A DNA stretch of 64,000 nucleotides from Fulvia fulva (lineage: Eukaryota; Ascomycota; Dothideomycetes; Mycosphaerellales; Mycosphaerellaceae), in contig NC_063016.1 in the NCBI RefSeq assembly GCF_020509005.1, forward strand, positions 868,001 to 932,000. The letters are read 5' to 3'. Below are positions 10,201-20,899 of the stretch, piece by piece; the stretch's first letter is position 1, and each line of letters begins with the position of its first letter. The position numbers and the translations under genes are program-made. The notes beneath the pieces are model-generated. The model had not been told where the DNA came from and ran no database searches. It saw only the letters and a program-made list of their open reading frames with translations.

Positions 10201-10656
10201 TCACGCTCGACGAATCGCTCTGGCTATCTCATTCAACCTCTTCATCTCCCGCTCATGCGCATTGACTGCCTGCGACAACAAACTCACTTCGTTACTGATC
10301 TGTTGCAGAATACCTGCTGTATTGGCCGCCATCTGCTGCGCGTCTCCAGTACTGCCCTCTTCCAGCACCTTCTCGGCATCGTCCACGCTTTCTAGCAACG
10401 CCTCAAGCATTCCACCGTACATTGTGTCACCATCTGAAAGAAAAGCGCTGCAAGATGTGCGATGCTCATCGGACATCTCTTTGCTTTCATGGACGACTTT
10501 TGGCAGTCTCCGATAGCGTATTACTGATCTCTCGAGACTCTCGACGGACAGCTCGCATTGGCTCCTGAGGTTGTTGATGGTCCGCTTCACATATTCTTTG
10601 TCTGGAGGCCGCAGGTAGTTGCTGGTACGAACTTTTCCGTGGTTTGGACTCGTCAT
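10201..10656 (-). CDS. Hypothetical helical protein (151 aa)
   Basis: This is a single-exon frame starting MTSPNHGKVR. Most of residues 18-150 look amphipathic-helical (VKRTINNLRSQCELSVESLE, MLEALLESVDDAEKVLEE, LSQAVNAHEREMKRLNEIAR), suggesting a small coiled-coil or helical-bundle protein. There is no signal peptide, membrane segment or recognised family. It is transcribed toward the small peptide frame. The consistent composition and long open frame support a real gene. Confidence 0.5.
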   Translation of the reverse strand: MTSPNHGKVRTSNYLRPPDKEYVKRTINNLRSQCELSVESLERSVIRYRRLPKVVHESKEMSDEHRTSCSAFLSDGDTMYGGMLEALLESVDDAEKVLEEGSTGDAQQMAANTAGILQQISNEVSLLSQAVNAHEREMKRLNEIARAIRRA

Positions 10657-11366
10657 GCCTGGTGATGTGATGATGTGGTGGGACTTTGGTTGGCTGGAAG
10701 TAGTATTGAGGGCGTCAATTGCACGATGAGCAGGTATTCGCGGCGACTTTCAGGTCTCTGTCTTGAAGACTAGCTGTAGGGCTTTGCAGCGGCCGAGTGA
10801 GCCGTAGTGGAGCGCACACTGGCCTTGAAGACTCATCAGAAGGACTTGGAACTCTATATGGGACTACAAGGATGATGATCGCAGTCAATCGGGTTCTCAC
10901 GTCCATCGTGAGGAACAGCCAGATGATTCCACAACTACCCAGATCCTAAAAGGCCCAGCATGACCTCGCGACGGCCAGGACGACTTCTTACTGATCTCTT
11001 GCCCTTGATGTGTCCATACTCTTGCAGCTATCGCTGCTGCAGGCAAAGACGCTTCCGTGGCATGGCCGAGTCCGTCGAATGGTACACGACATCAGGAATC
11101 TTCCGGGCTACTACGGCGACGTACTGCACGGCGTACTTTCTTCTCACTCCGATCCATGTTCTCCTTGGACCTCTTCACCACCCTGCTGGATCGCCTGGAG
11201 GATAGCCCCTTTCGAGGAGATGGGTGACTATTGTCGTCCGCATATAACACCGCTCCTTTACCACTTCGTCCATTGGGAAACTCCATGCGTTGCAGCCAGC
11301 GGGAGTGCAGCATCTTCATATGCAACTTGGCTCTCGGACACTCATGCTTCCTTGGCTTGCTGATCC
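10657..11366. other. Intergenic, 0.7 kb, no gene seen
   Basis: Overlapping short frames occur on both strands (for example 11010-11363 plus and 11092-11403 minus), but none has a recognisable domain or sequence character. I see no RNA gene or repeat. Confidence 0.5.
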
Positions 11367-12224
11367 CTAGGGTCGAGAACATTGGTTCACTGCTCCTTTG
11401 CAAGGCGGTGACTTTGGCTTTCTCCGGCTTCTACGCAACGCTTTCGCATCGCTCTCTGTCGGCTCTGGACTTGGCGGCGGCAGAGTCAGCTCGAAAAGTC
11501 GCCTCATTTCTTCTATGCACTCTTTGAGCTCTTTGATTTGGTGCGAGAAGCCGTATGTCAGCTGCTTTGCCCACTGGAGATCCTGAAAGACACGCATCAC
11601 CAGGATGCTATCTTCAGCAAGCTCCAGGTCTCGAGCAGCCAGGGAGAGAAGTCTGGTCCCTGTTCTGTACACTGCGAAGAAAGGATCTTCCTCCCACGGT
11701 TTTGTTTCGATGGCGAATTGCTCGTGTGCGAGCCGAACGGCGTTGGCTTCTGCGGTTCCTGATCGGACGACCAGTCGCCACTCATGGTACCTGAACACTG
11801 TTAGCAAACACCAGATGATCGTGGACTGAAGGCAATGCACTCACTCCTCTCCAATTAGACGATATTGTCTCATCAAATCCTCGTATTTCCGTTGACACTC
11901 ATCGATCGCTTGTTGCGCTTTGACCTTCCGGGCCTCAAAACTGACTCGATCAGTATCTTGACACTCCAAGCAATCCCTGCATATAACGACACGCTGGGTG
12001 ACAGTATCGCGCGGGCCTTCCGTAACACCGATAGGATCGTTCTGGAGCGGAAACCTGGAGGGTGTGCGTATCACGCAGCCGCATAGATAATACTGCGAAC
12101 GGAGATCCTGCTCCGTGGGCTGGACAGATTTGGTAGGCAATGGTTCTTGAGGCGAGTCCCCATCGTCGCTGCTGGTGAGATCGATAACTTCCACTGGCCG
12201 CTCAACGGCTTCACCTCCTGTCAT
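11367..12224 (-). CDS. Spliced hypothetical with a SUMO-interaction-type motif (267 aa)
   Basis: Two exons, 12224-11845 and 11790-11367, join across a 54-nt intron (GTGAGT...TTCAG). The joint codon GA|G keeps the frame, turning two separate open frames into one protein. It starts MTGGEAVERP. Residues 11-20 contain VIDLTSSDDG, a hydrophobic core followed by Ser/Asp acid, the classic SUMO-interacting motif. A four-cysteine region follows (CGC at about 50, then CRDCLEC at about 85), possibly metal-binding. From residue 95 onward the protein is largely helical. The C-terminus is basic and proline-rich (RRSRRKPK), resembling a nuclear localisation signal. A nuclear role is inferred. An in-frame 43-nt splice could fuse an upstream frame (12579-12269), but that extension looks unlike protein and I left it out. 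Confidence 0.6.
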
Positions 12225-12689
12225 GTTGTCTGCTGGAATTGAGTTACAAAAAGTCAAGGTCCAGATTATTCTCACTTGGTGCCGCCAGGGCTAGTCGATA
12301 TCGGACTGTTGTGCTCTCTAGCCATAGGGTAGTTTTTGCTATATGAGCGACGTCCTTGGATCTATTCTTGGGTGCGGATGGACAAAGCGAAGTCCAAAAC
12401 AATGCTAGCTTTGTTGCTTGACAATGCACCTCATCTCCCCTCCTGGACAACAAAGGGCGAATTGCGTGTCTCTGCTTTGCATCAGACAAGAAGAACATGT
12501 GGCCAACACCTGCAGTGGCGGAGGTTCCCCTCGGATTCGCTGAATTACGGCGTCCGTGGAGCGCGTCACTGGAGGCCATGATCGACGCGGCGGCTCTGTT
12601 GCCAATGTTCTCAGCTCGGGTAGAACGTCGAGGATACTACTGGCTTTGGTATAGATTGGATGGCACGATCCGGCAGGTGTTGGACGTCT
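12225..12689. other. Intergenic with a doubtful upstream exon
   Basis: A minus-strand frame at 12579-12244 could be joined in frame to the SIM gene through a 43-nt GTGAGA...CCAG intron. The intron is short for this genome and the encoded sequence has no recognisable character. More likely this is the 5' leader and promoter. Confidence 0.35.
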
Positions 12690-13779
12690 CTATGCAAGCC
12701 CCATTATCTCGATCTGGGCCTCCAGATGCCGTTTGTTAGCCTCCAGCGCAGGATCAGGTATCGCAGCAAGTGTGCGCTGCAGTCTATCGATCAGGAACTG
12801 CCTCGGATTGCATCCGCTATGGTCATCGCCCTTCTTCTCCGGCTGACCGATGTCGTGGATGACGATACCCACAAGCTCGCGGTACAGATGCGTTCTGAAT
12901 GTGTTGTGCTTCGGGAATGGGCCATAAGCCAGCTCTGGTCAAGCAGAACACGATCGAACCCAGGATCATAGATTCGCATCGATGTGGTCTCATGTACGAG
13001 GCATGGCGACACCATCGTGGCTGCTCATCGAGAACGACAAGAATGTTCGACAACTCGCGAAAGAGGTTTAGCATGGCTTGGATCGTCTGTGTGCGAATGG
13101 CTCCGATGCGCTGTGTAAGGTCAGGGAAGACGCCAAGTTGCTCGTCTAGATCTTCTTGGCTGAGCAGTCCCGGCGATTCCATCACCAATGTCCTTGCAGT
13201 CGTGTGGAACAGGCCTTTCTGACCCAGCTCCAGACTGATCCATAAAATCTTGTCCAGATCGAGCTCGTCATGCGTGCGCGCGTCTCGAATGTTGTTTGTC
13301 CAGCGATCCGTCCAGGGTGCCAGAGTCTCCGTTGCATCGTAGTAATGTGTGAGCATGGTGAGATGGAAGAGCTCATCGATGGTCAGAGATTGGGGAACCT
13401 TAGTCAAAAGTCCGTGACAAATGTTCGCGAAAAGCTCCAGTGCCCATGGGTCGTCCTCTGGCAAATCTATAGACCATCGTTCTGCATGCTTAGCTCGGGA
13501 CTCTGCAAGTGAGCCGTATAGCATGCGTTCAAAGAGTGGTGACACGCGCGAGAGTGCTCTTGAGCAGACTCTGAGGGTCTTTGAGGGAACCTCTTCGTCT
13601 CCCGGGACTACGAGAAGCAAGTCTCCTCGACTGTCAATCTCGACAGTTCCGTGGCCGGATGTATGGGTGTCAAGAAGTTTTGCGTCGCCCAGTACCATTC
13701 TGGAAAGAGTCTTGCTGGTCTGGTCAATCGACATGGTAGCTGATTCGTAGAAAGGTGCAGAGCATAACCTAGAAGACAT
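12690..13779 (-). pseudogene. BTB/POZ-domain gene with a one-base frameshift
   Basis: The first 286 or so codons encode a fungal BTB/POZ protein of the kind that recruits partners to cullin-3 or scaffold complexes (family knowledge). The BTB fold covers about residues 50-155 (RGDLLLVVPGD, SKTLRVCSRALSRVSPLFERM, WALELFANICHG, LFHLTMLTHYYDA), followed by a helical C-terminal region. After GLWPIP the frame runs into unlike sequence and stops at 12823. Protein-like sequence resumes in the +1 frame (FRTHLYRELVG, then DHSGCNPRQFLIDRL and EANKRHLEAQIEIMGLA) to a stop at 12690. The break coincides with a GGG run on the plus strand at 12913-12915. The gene is either a recent pseudogene or an assembly/sequencing slip of one base; everything else looks conserved. 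Confidence 0.7.
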
Positions 13780-14235
13780 GAGGACCTATCTTGTATCTAC
13801 CAGTGTCATTCGTTCAGCAGTGCAAAAATGTGAAATCAGCCACGCTTGGCGACCTTGCCTCACTCGGCAGTGCCGATGCTCCGCTCTCAACGAGATCTGT
13901 GTGCAGCCGACATGTGCGCGGTGCAGAACATGATACCTACATTCAAGAATGAGCATGTCGGTGAAAGGAGATGTAGGAAATAGAAGATGAAACGGCTTTC
14001 ACGTCGGCACAAGCGCGGGCCGACGTTCTTGCCAAGCCGACCCTCGATACGTTCTTTACGGCCAACAAGTGTGCAAGGGGTGGTCTTCCGCCTCTCTCTA
14101 CATCAACATCGAGGCAACGTCAGTCGATGCGCCCAAGGAAGTATCCCTCAAAAGGAGCAGAAATCAATATTCACTACCACTGTATGAGAGAACGGTCATA
14201 GGGAACCCGTCGAACGGCATTATATCCATCCTTGG
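13780..14235. other. Intergenic, no feature seen
   Basis: This is 456 bp between the BTB gene promoter and the 3' end of the transcription-factor pseudogene. No frames with recognisable character, no RNA genes and no repeats were seen. Confidence 0.5.
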
Positions 14236-16648
14236 TTATGATCTACTTTCACGCAAAACAAGCGGAAAATAATTATCCAGCGGAGGAGCGCCAGTACACA
14301 GAGCATGGTCCCAGTAAAGCATGATCCGCAGAAAAAGCCGTGGCCGCCTCGAAACGAGATTCGCCCAGTCAAGCTTGACCTTAGTGTGCTCAGATGAGCT
14401 CTGTGAATTCGTATCGCGTGCAGTGCCATTCCGACCATCTCTCCAGTTTGCCATTGAGCTCTGGAACTTCTCGTCATTCTGCGCATAAGCGACAATGTTC
14501 GACAGCACATCCGCACAGAAATCGGAACCGTCAAAATGCTCTTGCTGGGCTTGCAATGTCCTTGTGAAAATTTGCAGACGCCGGTTCTCGGCTGCTTCTG
14601 TTTTCGATCCGTGAGCGGCGGCTACGTTGATGGCTTGGAGCACCAGTGGGATCCCGATGAATGCAGATGCACTGATAGGAAGGAACTTGACGAGCTGTAC
14701 CTGTACGAACTCTTGCACACGCTGTCCAATGTCTCGATTTCAGCTCTCTAGTGCCTCACGGGCTTGTTCCACGGAAAACAGCGACCGTGCTGCTGGGAAG
14801 GCTTCTGTCAGCAGAATTAAGTGTTGATTGAGTGCGAAGATTGCGCTCGAGTAGTAGCAAAATGCCATGTTGGCATAGATGCAGACAGCTGGTGTCTCAT
14901 CTGCATCATCCAGGCCGATAGGGAATGGGGACTCAGCACTTGATCTTTCATGCCAGTGTAGCAAGGTGGCTAGCGCGGTCTGGATCTTGGCTACATTTGC
15001 AGGAAGCGACTCTCCGGCGTGCTCAAGACGTGACTGCAAGTCTTCGTGCCTGTATAGATCCAGTGCGTCTGTAAGATGCTGTACCAAGCTGCAGGTCATG
15101 GAGATCACCTTGATGTTGCGATGTTGAGCATCAAGCTGGTATACGTGAGATTTGCCAAGCTCCAGTTCAAAGTCACCGGAATCTAGAACAGAGGACGCAC
15201 TGGTCCACGGCGACTCCAAAGGGACCTGTCCAGCACGCCGAAGTAGCAGTGACAGGATGCGGTCCCTCAAGATGACGCCCCACCAGATGCGTTTCAGTAA
15301 TACCGACCGAGCTCTGTCCTGTCCACACCCGCCAGTGCTGACCAGCATTGGCAATCTTTGCATAGTGGGCTGCCGTCCTTAGCCAGTACGAGTTGACCCG
15401 CAATGTGTTATACGTGGGTGCGTAGTAAGTGAGTAGAAGACAGCTTTGCGTTAGTGCAACGGGATCCTTTTCGACACCAATATCGAAGCAGGCCTTTGCT
15501 TGCTTGTAGAAGGCGACTCTAGCATCTCTCTTACTGCTGAAACCCAGCGTGCTGAGCACTCCGGGCTCGACAAAGTTGGTCGCAGCAAAGACCATGGCTC
15601 TAACGAGGAGGAATGAGAAAGTTCCTAGCTTGAATTCCGAACCATCCCAGAGTGACCAGACCTCAGTTTCTGACACTACAGGCAAATTTGGGTGCACCAT
15701 CTGGAAATAAGACCATATCATTTGCCGTAAAACATTGACGGGCGGCAGCTGGAAACATCCTTGTGTGCGTAAGTAGTCGTCTTCGGAAGCCGGTAGACCT
15801 GGCACATTAACTATAATTGGTCTCTCCTTCTCTATCGCATCGATGTCGGGGGCTGAAGGATGGTTGGATGGAGTCAATTATTGCTCGACAGAAGCTCCAG
15901 GCCACGACAAGCCGTTGTAGGCAGGGTCGTGCTCCGAAAAGGCCGCTTCTCGTGTGTGAGCAAATACAGCGTCTGTCCGCATAAGAGTCACAAGTGCCTT
16001 TAGTTGCCGCGCTCGGAGCATAAACCAATTCGCTGCGATCCTGGATTTGGCTGGGATGTTCGGCAACGCTTGTGACTCTTATGCGGACAGACGCTGTATA
16101 TCGTCAATGTCCGTCAAGTGGCTGAAGTCGAAATTGTGAGTACTGGCAGATCCCGGATCGAAGGTAAAGGTCTGTGCCGATGCTGGTCCATCGGTGTTCC
16201 ACAACGCATCGGACGCTGCAAAAGCAGGAGCACTTTCAGGCATGGGGACGGGAGAAGACTGCGTTGCTAGATTGAAAGCAGGCCCGTCGTCAAAAGACGG
16301 ATGTCGATCCATAGAGGTTCGACTGTGATCGACGACCTGGAAGCTGTGGCATTGATCAAGGAACCCATGATGCTCGGTGGCCGGGGCACGCAGCCTGACA
16401 TCTGTCAGCTATGGCGCGGCAAGGGCATTTGAACGAGCTCACCTTTGGTCAACAGATCCTTTCCTGCGCCGGAGCACACAATGTTCTCCAACGTCTATGC
16501 AATTGGAGCAAGGCGTGCCACGCTCGGTCACGTTGCAGCGGATCTTTCGGGTGTGGCATTCTCGACATGCATTTCTTGATCTTTTGTGTTTGATCCTAGT
16601 CCGCAATGTGGGCTGGTCCAAAGGTCTGACGGTCTGTTCTTTTGACAT
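14236..16648 (-). pseudogene. Zn2Cys6 fungal transcription factor, degraded
   Basis: The ancestral gene is easy to follow on the complement. Exon 1 (16648-16443) encodes the Zn(II)2Cys6 binuclear cluster with cysteines at residues 28, 31, 38, 47, 50 and 57 (CX2CX6CX8CX2CX6C). A 48-nt intron (16442-16395, branch CTGAC) joins in frame to the linker. A fungal-specific transcription factor domain follows (FQLPPVNVLRQMIWSYFQMVHPN, then KRIWWGVILRDRILSLLLRR), resembling cutinase-type regulators. Four lesions disable it: TAA at 16079-16081 inside an inverted repeat, TAA at 15878-15880, a +1 frameshift near 15330-15350 with no possible intron, and TGA at 14740-14742. Sequence between lesions still reads as protein, so inactivation looks recent. 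It is the last gene before the RIP-mutated field. Confidence 0.8.
15964..16099. repeat. Perfect 31-bp inverted repeat with 74-bp spacer
   Basis: Positions 15964-15994 are the exact reverse complement of 16069-16099 (left arm begins ATACAGCGTCTGTCC). The right arm matches the expected coding sequence of the linker (reads DDIQRLSA on the minus strand) and then gives a TAA. The left arm reads as unrelated sequence, so it is probably the inverted copy. The structure could form a long hairpin. Confidence 0.85.
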
Positions 16649-17104
16649 CTCTGACTGTTAATCTGGTATGGGTGTGCCCGCGGTTACGAAAGGAGATGCA
16701 ACTTCACTTCCCATGCAGAATGTAGCCGCGGCAACGTCTTGATACTGATAAATGTGCAGGAGCAACAACGTTTGCTTTCCCCGCATTTGCCATGCTGGTC
16801 TGCCACGAGGCATCACCTGATGCTCTAGAGTCCAGATGTCGGGGAAGTCGTAGCATCAGTAATATATGCGTCCCTTCAAGGAGCGAATCGGACTGTCAAG
16901 CCGTCCGTGGCACCTGCAGCAGTTCGTGATATCGACATGAGCCCTGTTGCGAAATGCGGCAGTCGGGAAAGCACCATGGGAAGGCTCCGAGCTCATTAAG
17001 CGTAGCGACCGAGCGCGTCCGCGAGGGAGTGAAGCTCTATACCAGCCCTTAACTAGCCTTGGCGCCCGCTCTGATTGGTCAACTTTCAAGTTTTAGGGTC
17101 ACGT
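16649..17104. other. Gene-side border of the retrotransposon field
   Basis: This is unique sequence, with CA and TG present at ordinary levels, up to about 17,100. A 12-bp palindrome GGTCACGTGACC lies at 17097-17108 exactly at the change. No gene was seen. It presumably holds the former promoter of the transcription-factor pseudogene. Confidence 0.5.
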
Positions 17105-17614
17105 GACCTACCGCACTGTGCCTATTGGCGAACTCGCAAACATATACTCGTCGCTAACGCCTATGTCGTCGTATAATAAGTACTATACGTCGGGTAGCGG
17201 TAGCGTAGATCGTACGCTACTTTATAGTCTAGAAGGGTTAGTAGAGAGCTCTACTCCGCTACGCTTACCTTTAGAGGTTTATAACCGCTAATAGTACATT
17301 TTACTAAAGCGACGGATAGTACAATTTACGAACAATATTATATATAGCCTATTACGACGGCTAGGTCCGAGATATACTCGAGGCTAATGTTTAATTAATA
17401 GCTAAATTAATAGAGTTATACTTATAAGAATATAGAAGGAAGATATTACGGGTAGTAATCTATAAGATAGTATAGGGTTACCGTAAAACAAGCGTTATTT
17501 AGTAAGGCTACGAAAGAGAAGCGCGAAGCGCGCGAGATATATAGGGAAGCGCTAAGGCGCTAGTACGCGGGGAAGAGCCGCGGCGCGACGTTACGGTAGT
17601 AGTAAACCGTAATA
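17105..17614 (-). repeat. 3' LTR of gypsy element E (minus orientation)
   Basis: The inner edge is set by a polypurine tract (complement of 17618-17627, AAAGGGGGGG) followed by TATTACGG, the RIP form of a TG start. The outer edge is approximate, near the palindrome at 17097-17108. CA and TG are nearly absent. I did not find the partner LTR in the window, so length and edge are uncertain. Confidence 0.5.
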
Positions 17615-18536
17615 GTACCCCCCCTTTAGATCGCTATTCGTCCTCGGACGGCTCTATCTCTATAGTAGTATATCTACGGAAACTAATTATCCTCTAGTCT
17701 ACCTTATTTAGCTTAATATCGATTACTATATCCGTCGGGCTACTAAGCTAGTACGGCTATATAGAGGCTTAGGGTTTATTTCGATAAGATACTAACGGCG
17801 ACTCCTTAGAGAAGCCCGATCCTTATAGAAGTAGGTATACGCGGTTCTATAGTAGCCCTAGCGTATTAAGTATCCTAGGATAAAACTCTATCGTACTCGT
17901 ATTAAGTCTTATCGAGCGGCGTAACGTCCTTACTTATAGCTTAGACGCTATTACGGGAGTATTAGTTTACGGTATAACTACCGGTATAGACGTACTCGCG
18001 TTCTCCGTAGGTACCTAGCTAGACTTAGTATAAGATCGTAGTATACTAGTAACTCGGTCCTTATTAGGTACCTAGTCGTACGGCGGCTTAAAGTCGGCGG
18101 GTATAGACTTCGTCGGAAAGTTATAGTAGAAGTCTATAATAGAGGCGGCTACTCCTACTAATACTTCTAGTAGCTCCTAGCTCGGCTCGCGGTATCCTTT
18201 CTACTTTACTAGGTACTTATACTCGTCTTACTTCTATAGTAAGTGTTTTAGTAGTCTTCTCTTTAGCTTAAAATATTTCCTATCGAGTATATCCTCTAGG
18301 AAGTACTCTTCGGATGTTTCGCCGTCGTCGTCGCGGGTAATCTCGATTAGGGGCGGCGGTACTAGGATCTGTCTAGGTTCGGGATTATTAGTAGCTAGTT
18401 ATAGGAGCGAGGCGTAGAAAGTGTTATAGAGATTACCTAACTAATCGGGTATTATAACGCGGTAAGTATTTTAATACGGGAGTACTACGGTAATCTCGTA
18501 CGGCCCTACGTTCTTAATATCGAGCTTCTTAGACGG
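17615..18536 (-). mobile_element. Gypsy element E: integrase end and chromodomain, RIP-mutated
   Basis: Read on the complement through its stops, this segment gives the C-terminal end of a Ty3/gypsy integrase (SKKLDIKNVGPYEI near 18500). A chromodomain follows (DEYKYLVK then GYRASQELLEVL, about 18,150-18,300), then a long polar tail, and finally the polypurine tract and LTR. Element E is therefore a chromovirus-type LTR retrotransposon. It is cut at 18,536 by the LTR of element A; the expected integrase core does not appear at this side of the cut. Glutamine and tryptophan positions are now TAG or TAA, as expected from CpA mutation. Confidence 0.7.
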
Positions 18537-18731
18537 TGTTACGGTTTACCTCGTAAGGCTATACTTAGTATTACGTGACCTAGTACGCTAGCGCGCCCGG
18601 ACCCTAGACCCTAACCTCGGGGTTTACTTTATCGCGGCTTCGCGACTTTCTTATCTTCTCTTCTTCGTAGAACTTATTCGATTCTAAGGTATTGATACAT
18701 TTACGCCCTATCTTACGCCTTGTCCGTATTA
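18537..18731 (+). repeat. Element A 5' LTR (195 bp)
   Basis: It starts TGTTACGG and ends TCCGTATTA, and aligns end to end with 25116-25303 apart from a 7-bp difference (GACCCTA repeat unit near 18605) and CA/TG-type changes. It also matches the minus-strand LTR at 54332-54526. Confidence 0.9.
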
Positions 18732-20899
18732 TTAAGTTCTACTGCCCTTAGATCGCCGAGCCGTACGATTATAGACTACGTATCGCTACTACGACCGCGT
18801 ACGACTAAGACTCGAATAGCCGTAGGTACTAATACGACTATTAGACTAGACGAATTATCCTTTATCCTAAGACTTAACCTAAACCCTCTTACGAAGGCGT
18901 TCCTCCGAGAAGCCCGATAAAAGCGGAACGGCGTACTTAGCGTAGCGTAGTAAGAGGTAGAAGACGAGTCGTAGTAGGATCCGGATTTCGACGATACCGT
19001 AGGTATAGAACGACTACGTAATATAGCGTAAGAGATATAGAACGAGACTAAGAGTCGCGGAGACACTAAGTAGGCTCGTTAGTAAGAGGAAGAACGTCGG
19101 CGCTAGAAGTACTAAGAGCTACTACGTAATAAGTATAACCGACGCTAGTCTAAGAAGGAAACTCGACTCCGTATAGGTAGAGAGAATAAGACCTTATAAT
19201 AGGGTATACGTACGCGGAAGGAGGAACATCTTAGCTACCGCTATACGATACCGATTGACTTTACCTAGAAGGGCGAAGAGGTAGAATATAGGCTACGGTA
19301 TAACCCTACCGAGTTCTAGATCGCTATAGCCGAGGAGCTTTCTCGCTCGGTTACTAAGAACCTAGAACCCTAGCTAGATGTCCTAGACGAACACCCTCTC
19401 GCCTACCTCGGCCTTAAGGAGGTACGGGAGGTGTTAACTACTTAGAAGAGTCGGCTATAGGCTAAGGCCAATCAGTATAAAGATAAGTTAGTATCGCTCT
19501 AAGTAATACTCGACGAGCTTAGGGACGATAAGGACTTAGTAGCTAAGATCGCTTACCTAAAGAAGTTAGGTAAGAAGGCGGCCGCTAAGATTAAGAACTT
19601 ACGTAGTCGTAATATAGATCTAGCTAGCGAACTCGAAGCGACCTAGACTAAGTTAGCTACTAAGTAGAGCTTAGGTAAGCGTACTACCGCGTTTATTACG
19701 GATCTATAAGCCTAGCTAAAGGAGCGCGATGACTATATCGCTTAGCTAAAGCCTAAGGAACCGACACCTCTACTACCTCCTACGAGGTAGAAGTCCGCCC
19801 TCGAGAAGCTACTCGACGGCGAGGACCCTAGCGTTAAGATAGGTATAATAAAGACTAAGAAGGCTATCTCTACCGTAGCTAGCGACAATAATAACACTAC
19901 GGTAGTCTTAGTTAACGCCGCTATCTAGCGTAGTAACGGCGGTACCCGTAACCCGATTAACTCGAGGAAGATTCCTATATTCTTAGCTAATATACCTAAT
20001 TATAAGGATGAACTAGGATTTGTAGAGTAGAAGGAGAAAGTAGAGGACTATATAACTATAGAAGAGTTATATAGCCGATTATCTATAGTATACTTAGTAG
20101 TGTTTAATAAATTCGTCGTCGGTAATACTAACGCCCGCCTACGGCTATATAAGAAGAAGGTGACCGGTTAGCGTAAGTTAATAATAGTACTGAACGACTC
20201 TTATAGCGAGTACTATAAGCTTAAGAAGCACAAGAAGGCTTATAATAACTACACCTAAGGTAATCGTATATTTGACGCATTTTATACTAAGTTCCTAGAG
20301 TACGGGTACTACCTAGAGAAGATAGATAAGGAACTTATCGACGATATCTAGGACAAGCTAAACGACAAGTTAAAGTAGGCACTAGTATATCGCGACGACT
20401 TTGATGACCTCCTAGCCCTTTAGTAATACCTTCGCGATATCGAACTAAAATTAGACGATATTAAGGGTTCCGGCGGAGGCGGTAGCGGCCGTAATAGTAG
20501 TAGCCGTCGCGGTAGCGACGAAGGTAAGCCTAAGCATATCTACTATAACGAGAAGATTCGTAAGGAATATAATCTTAAAGCCGCTAAGTACGATAGTTAT
20601 ACCTTCCGTAATCTTACTAAGGAAGAAGTAGCTAAGCCTAAGGAGGATATATTCTACTACGTATATAAGGCTATAGACTATAAGGGTACCTAGTCGCCTA
20701 AGTATCCCTTTAAGAAGTATAAGAAGACTAGTAGCGACGCTAATAACGCTACGAAGAACGTATCGATCTAGGTCGGCGACGTACTAGTAGAGCTTAAGGC
20801 TACCGAGTCGGGGGAAGCCTAGGCTCTAGTCGTATACGTACCGACTAGTAGCCTATACTCGCGCCTAGTACTAATCCTCCGAAGACGGTACTACTAGAA

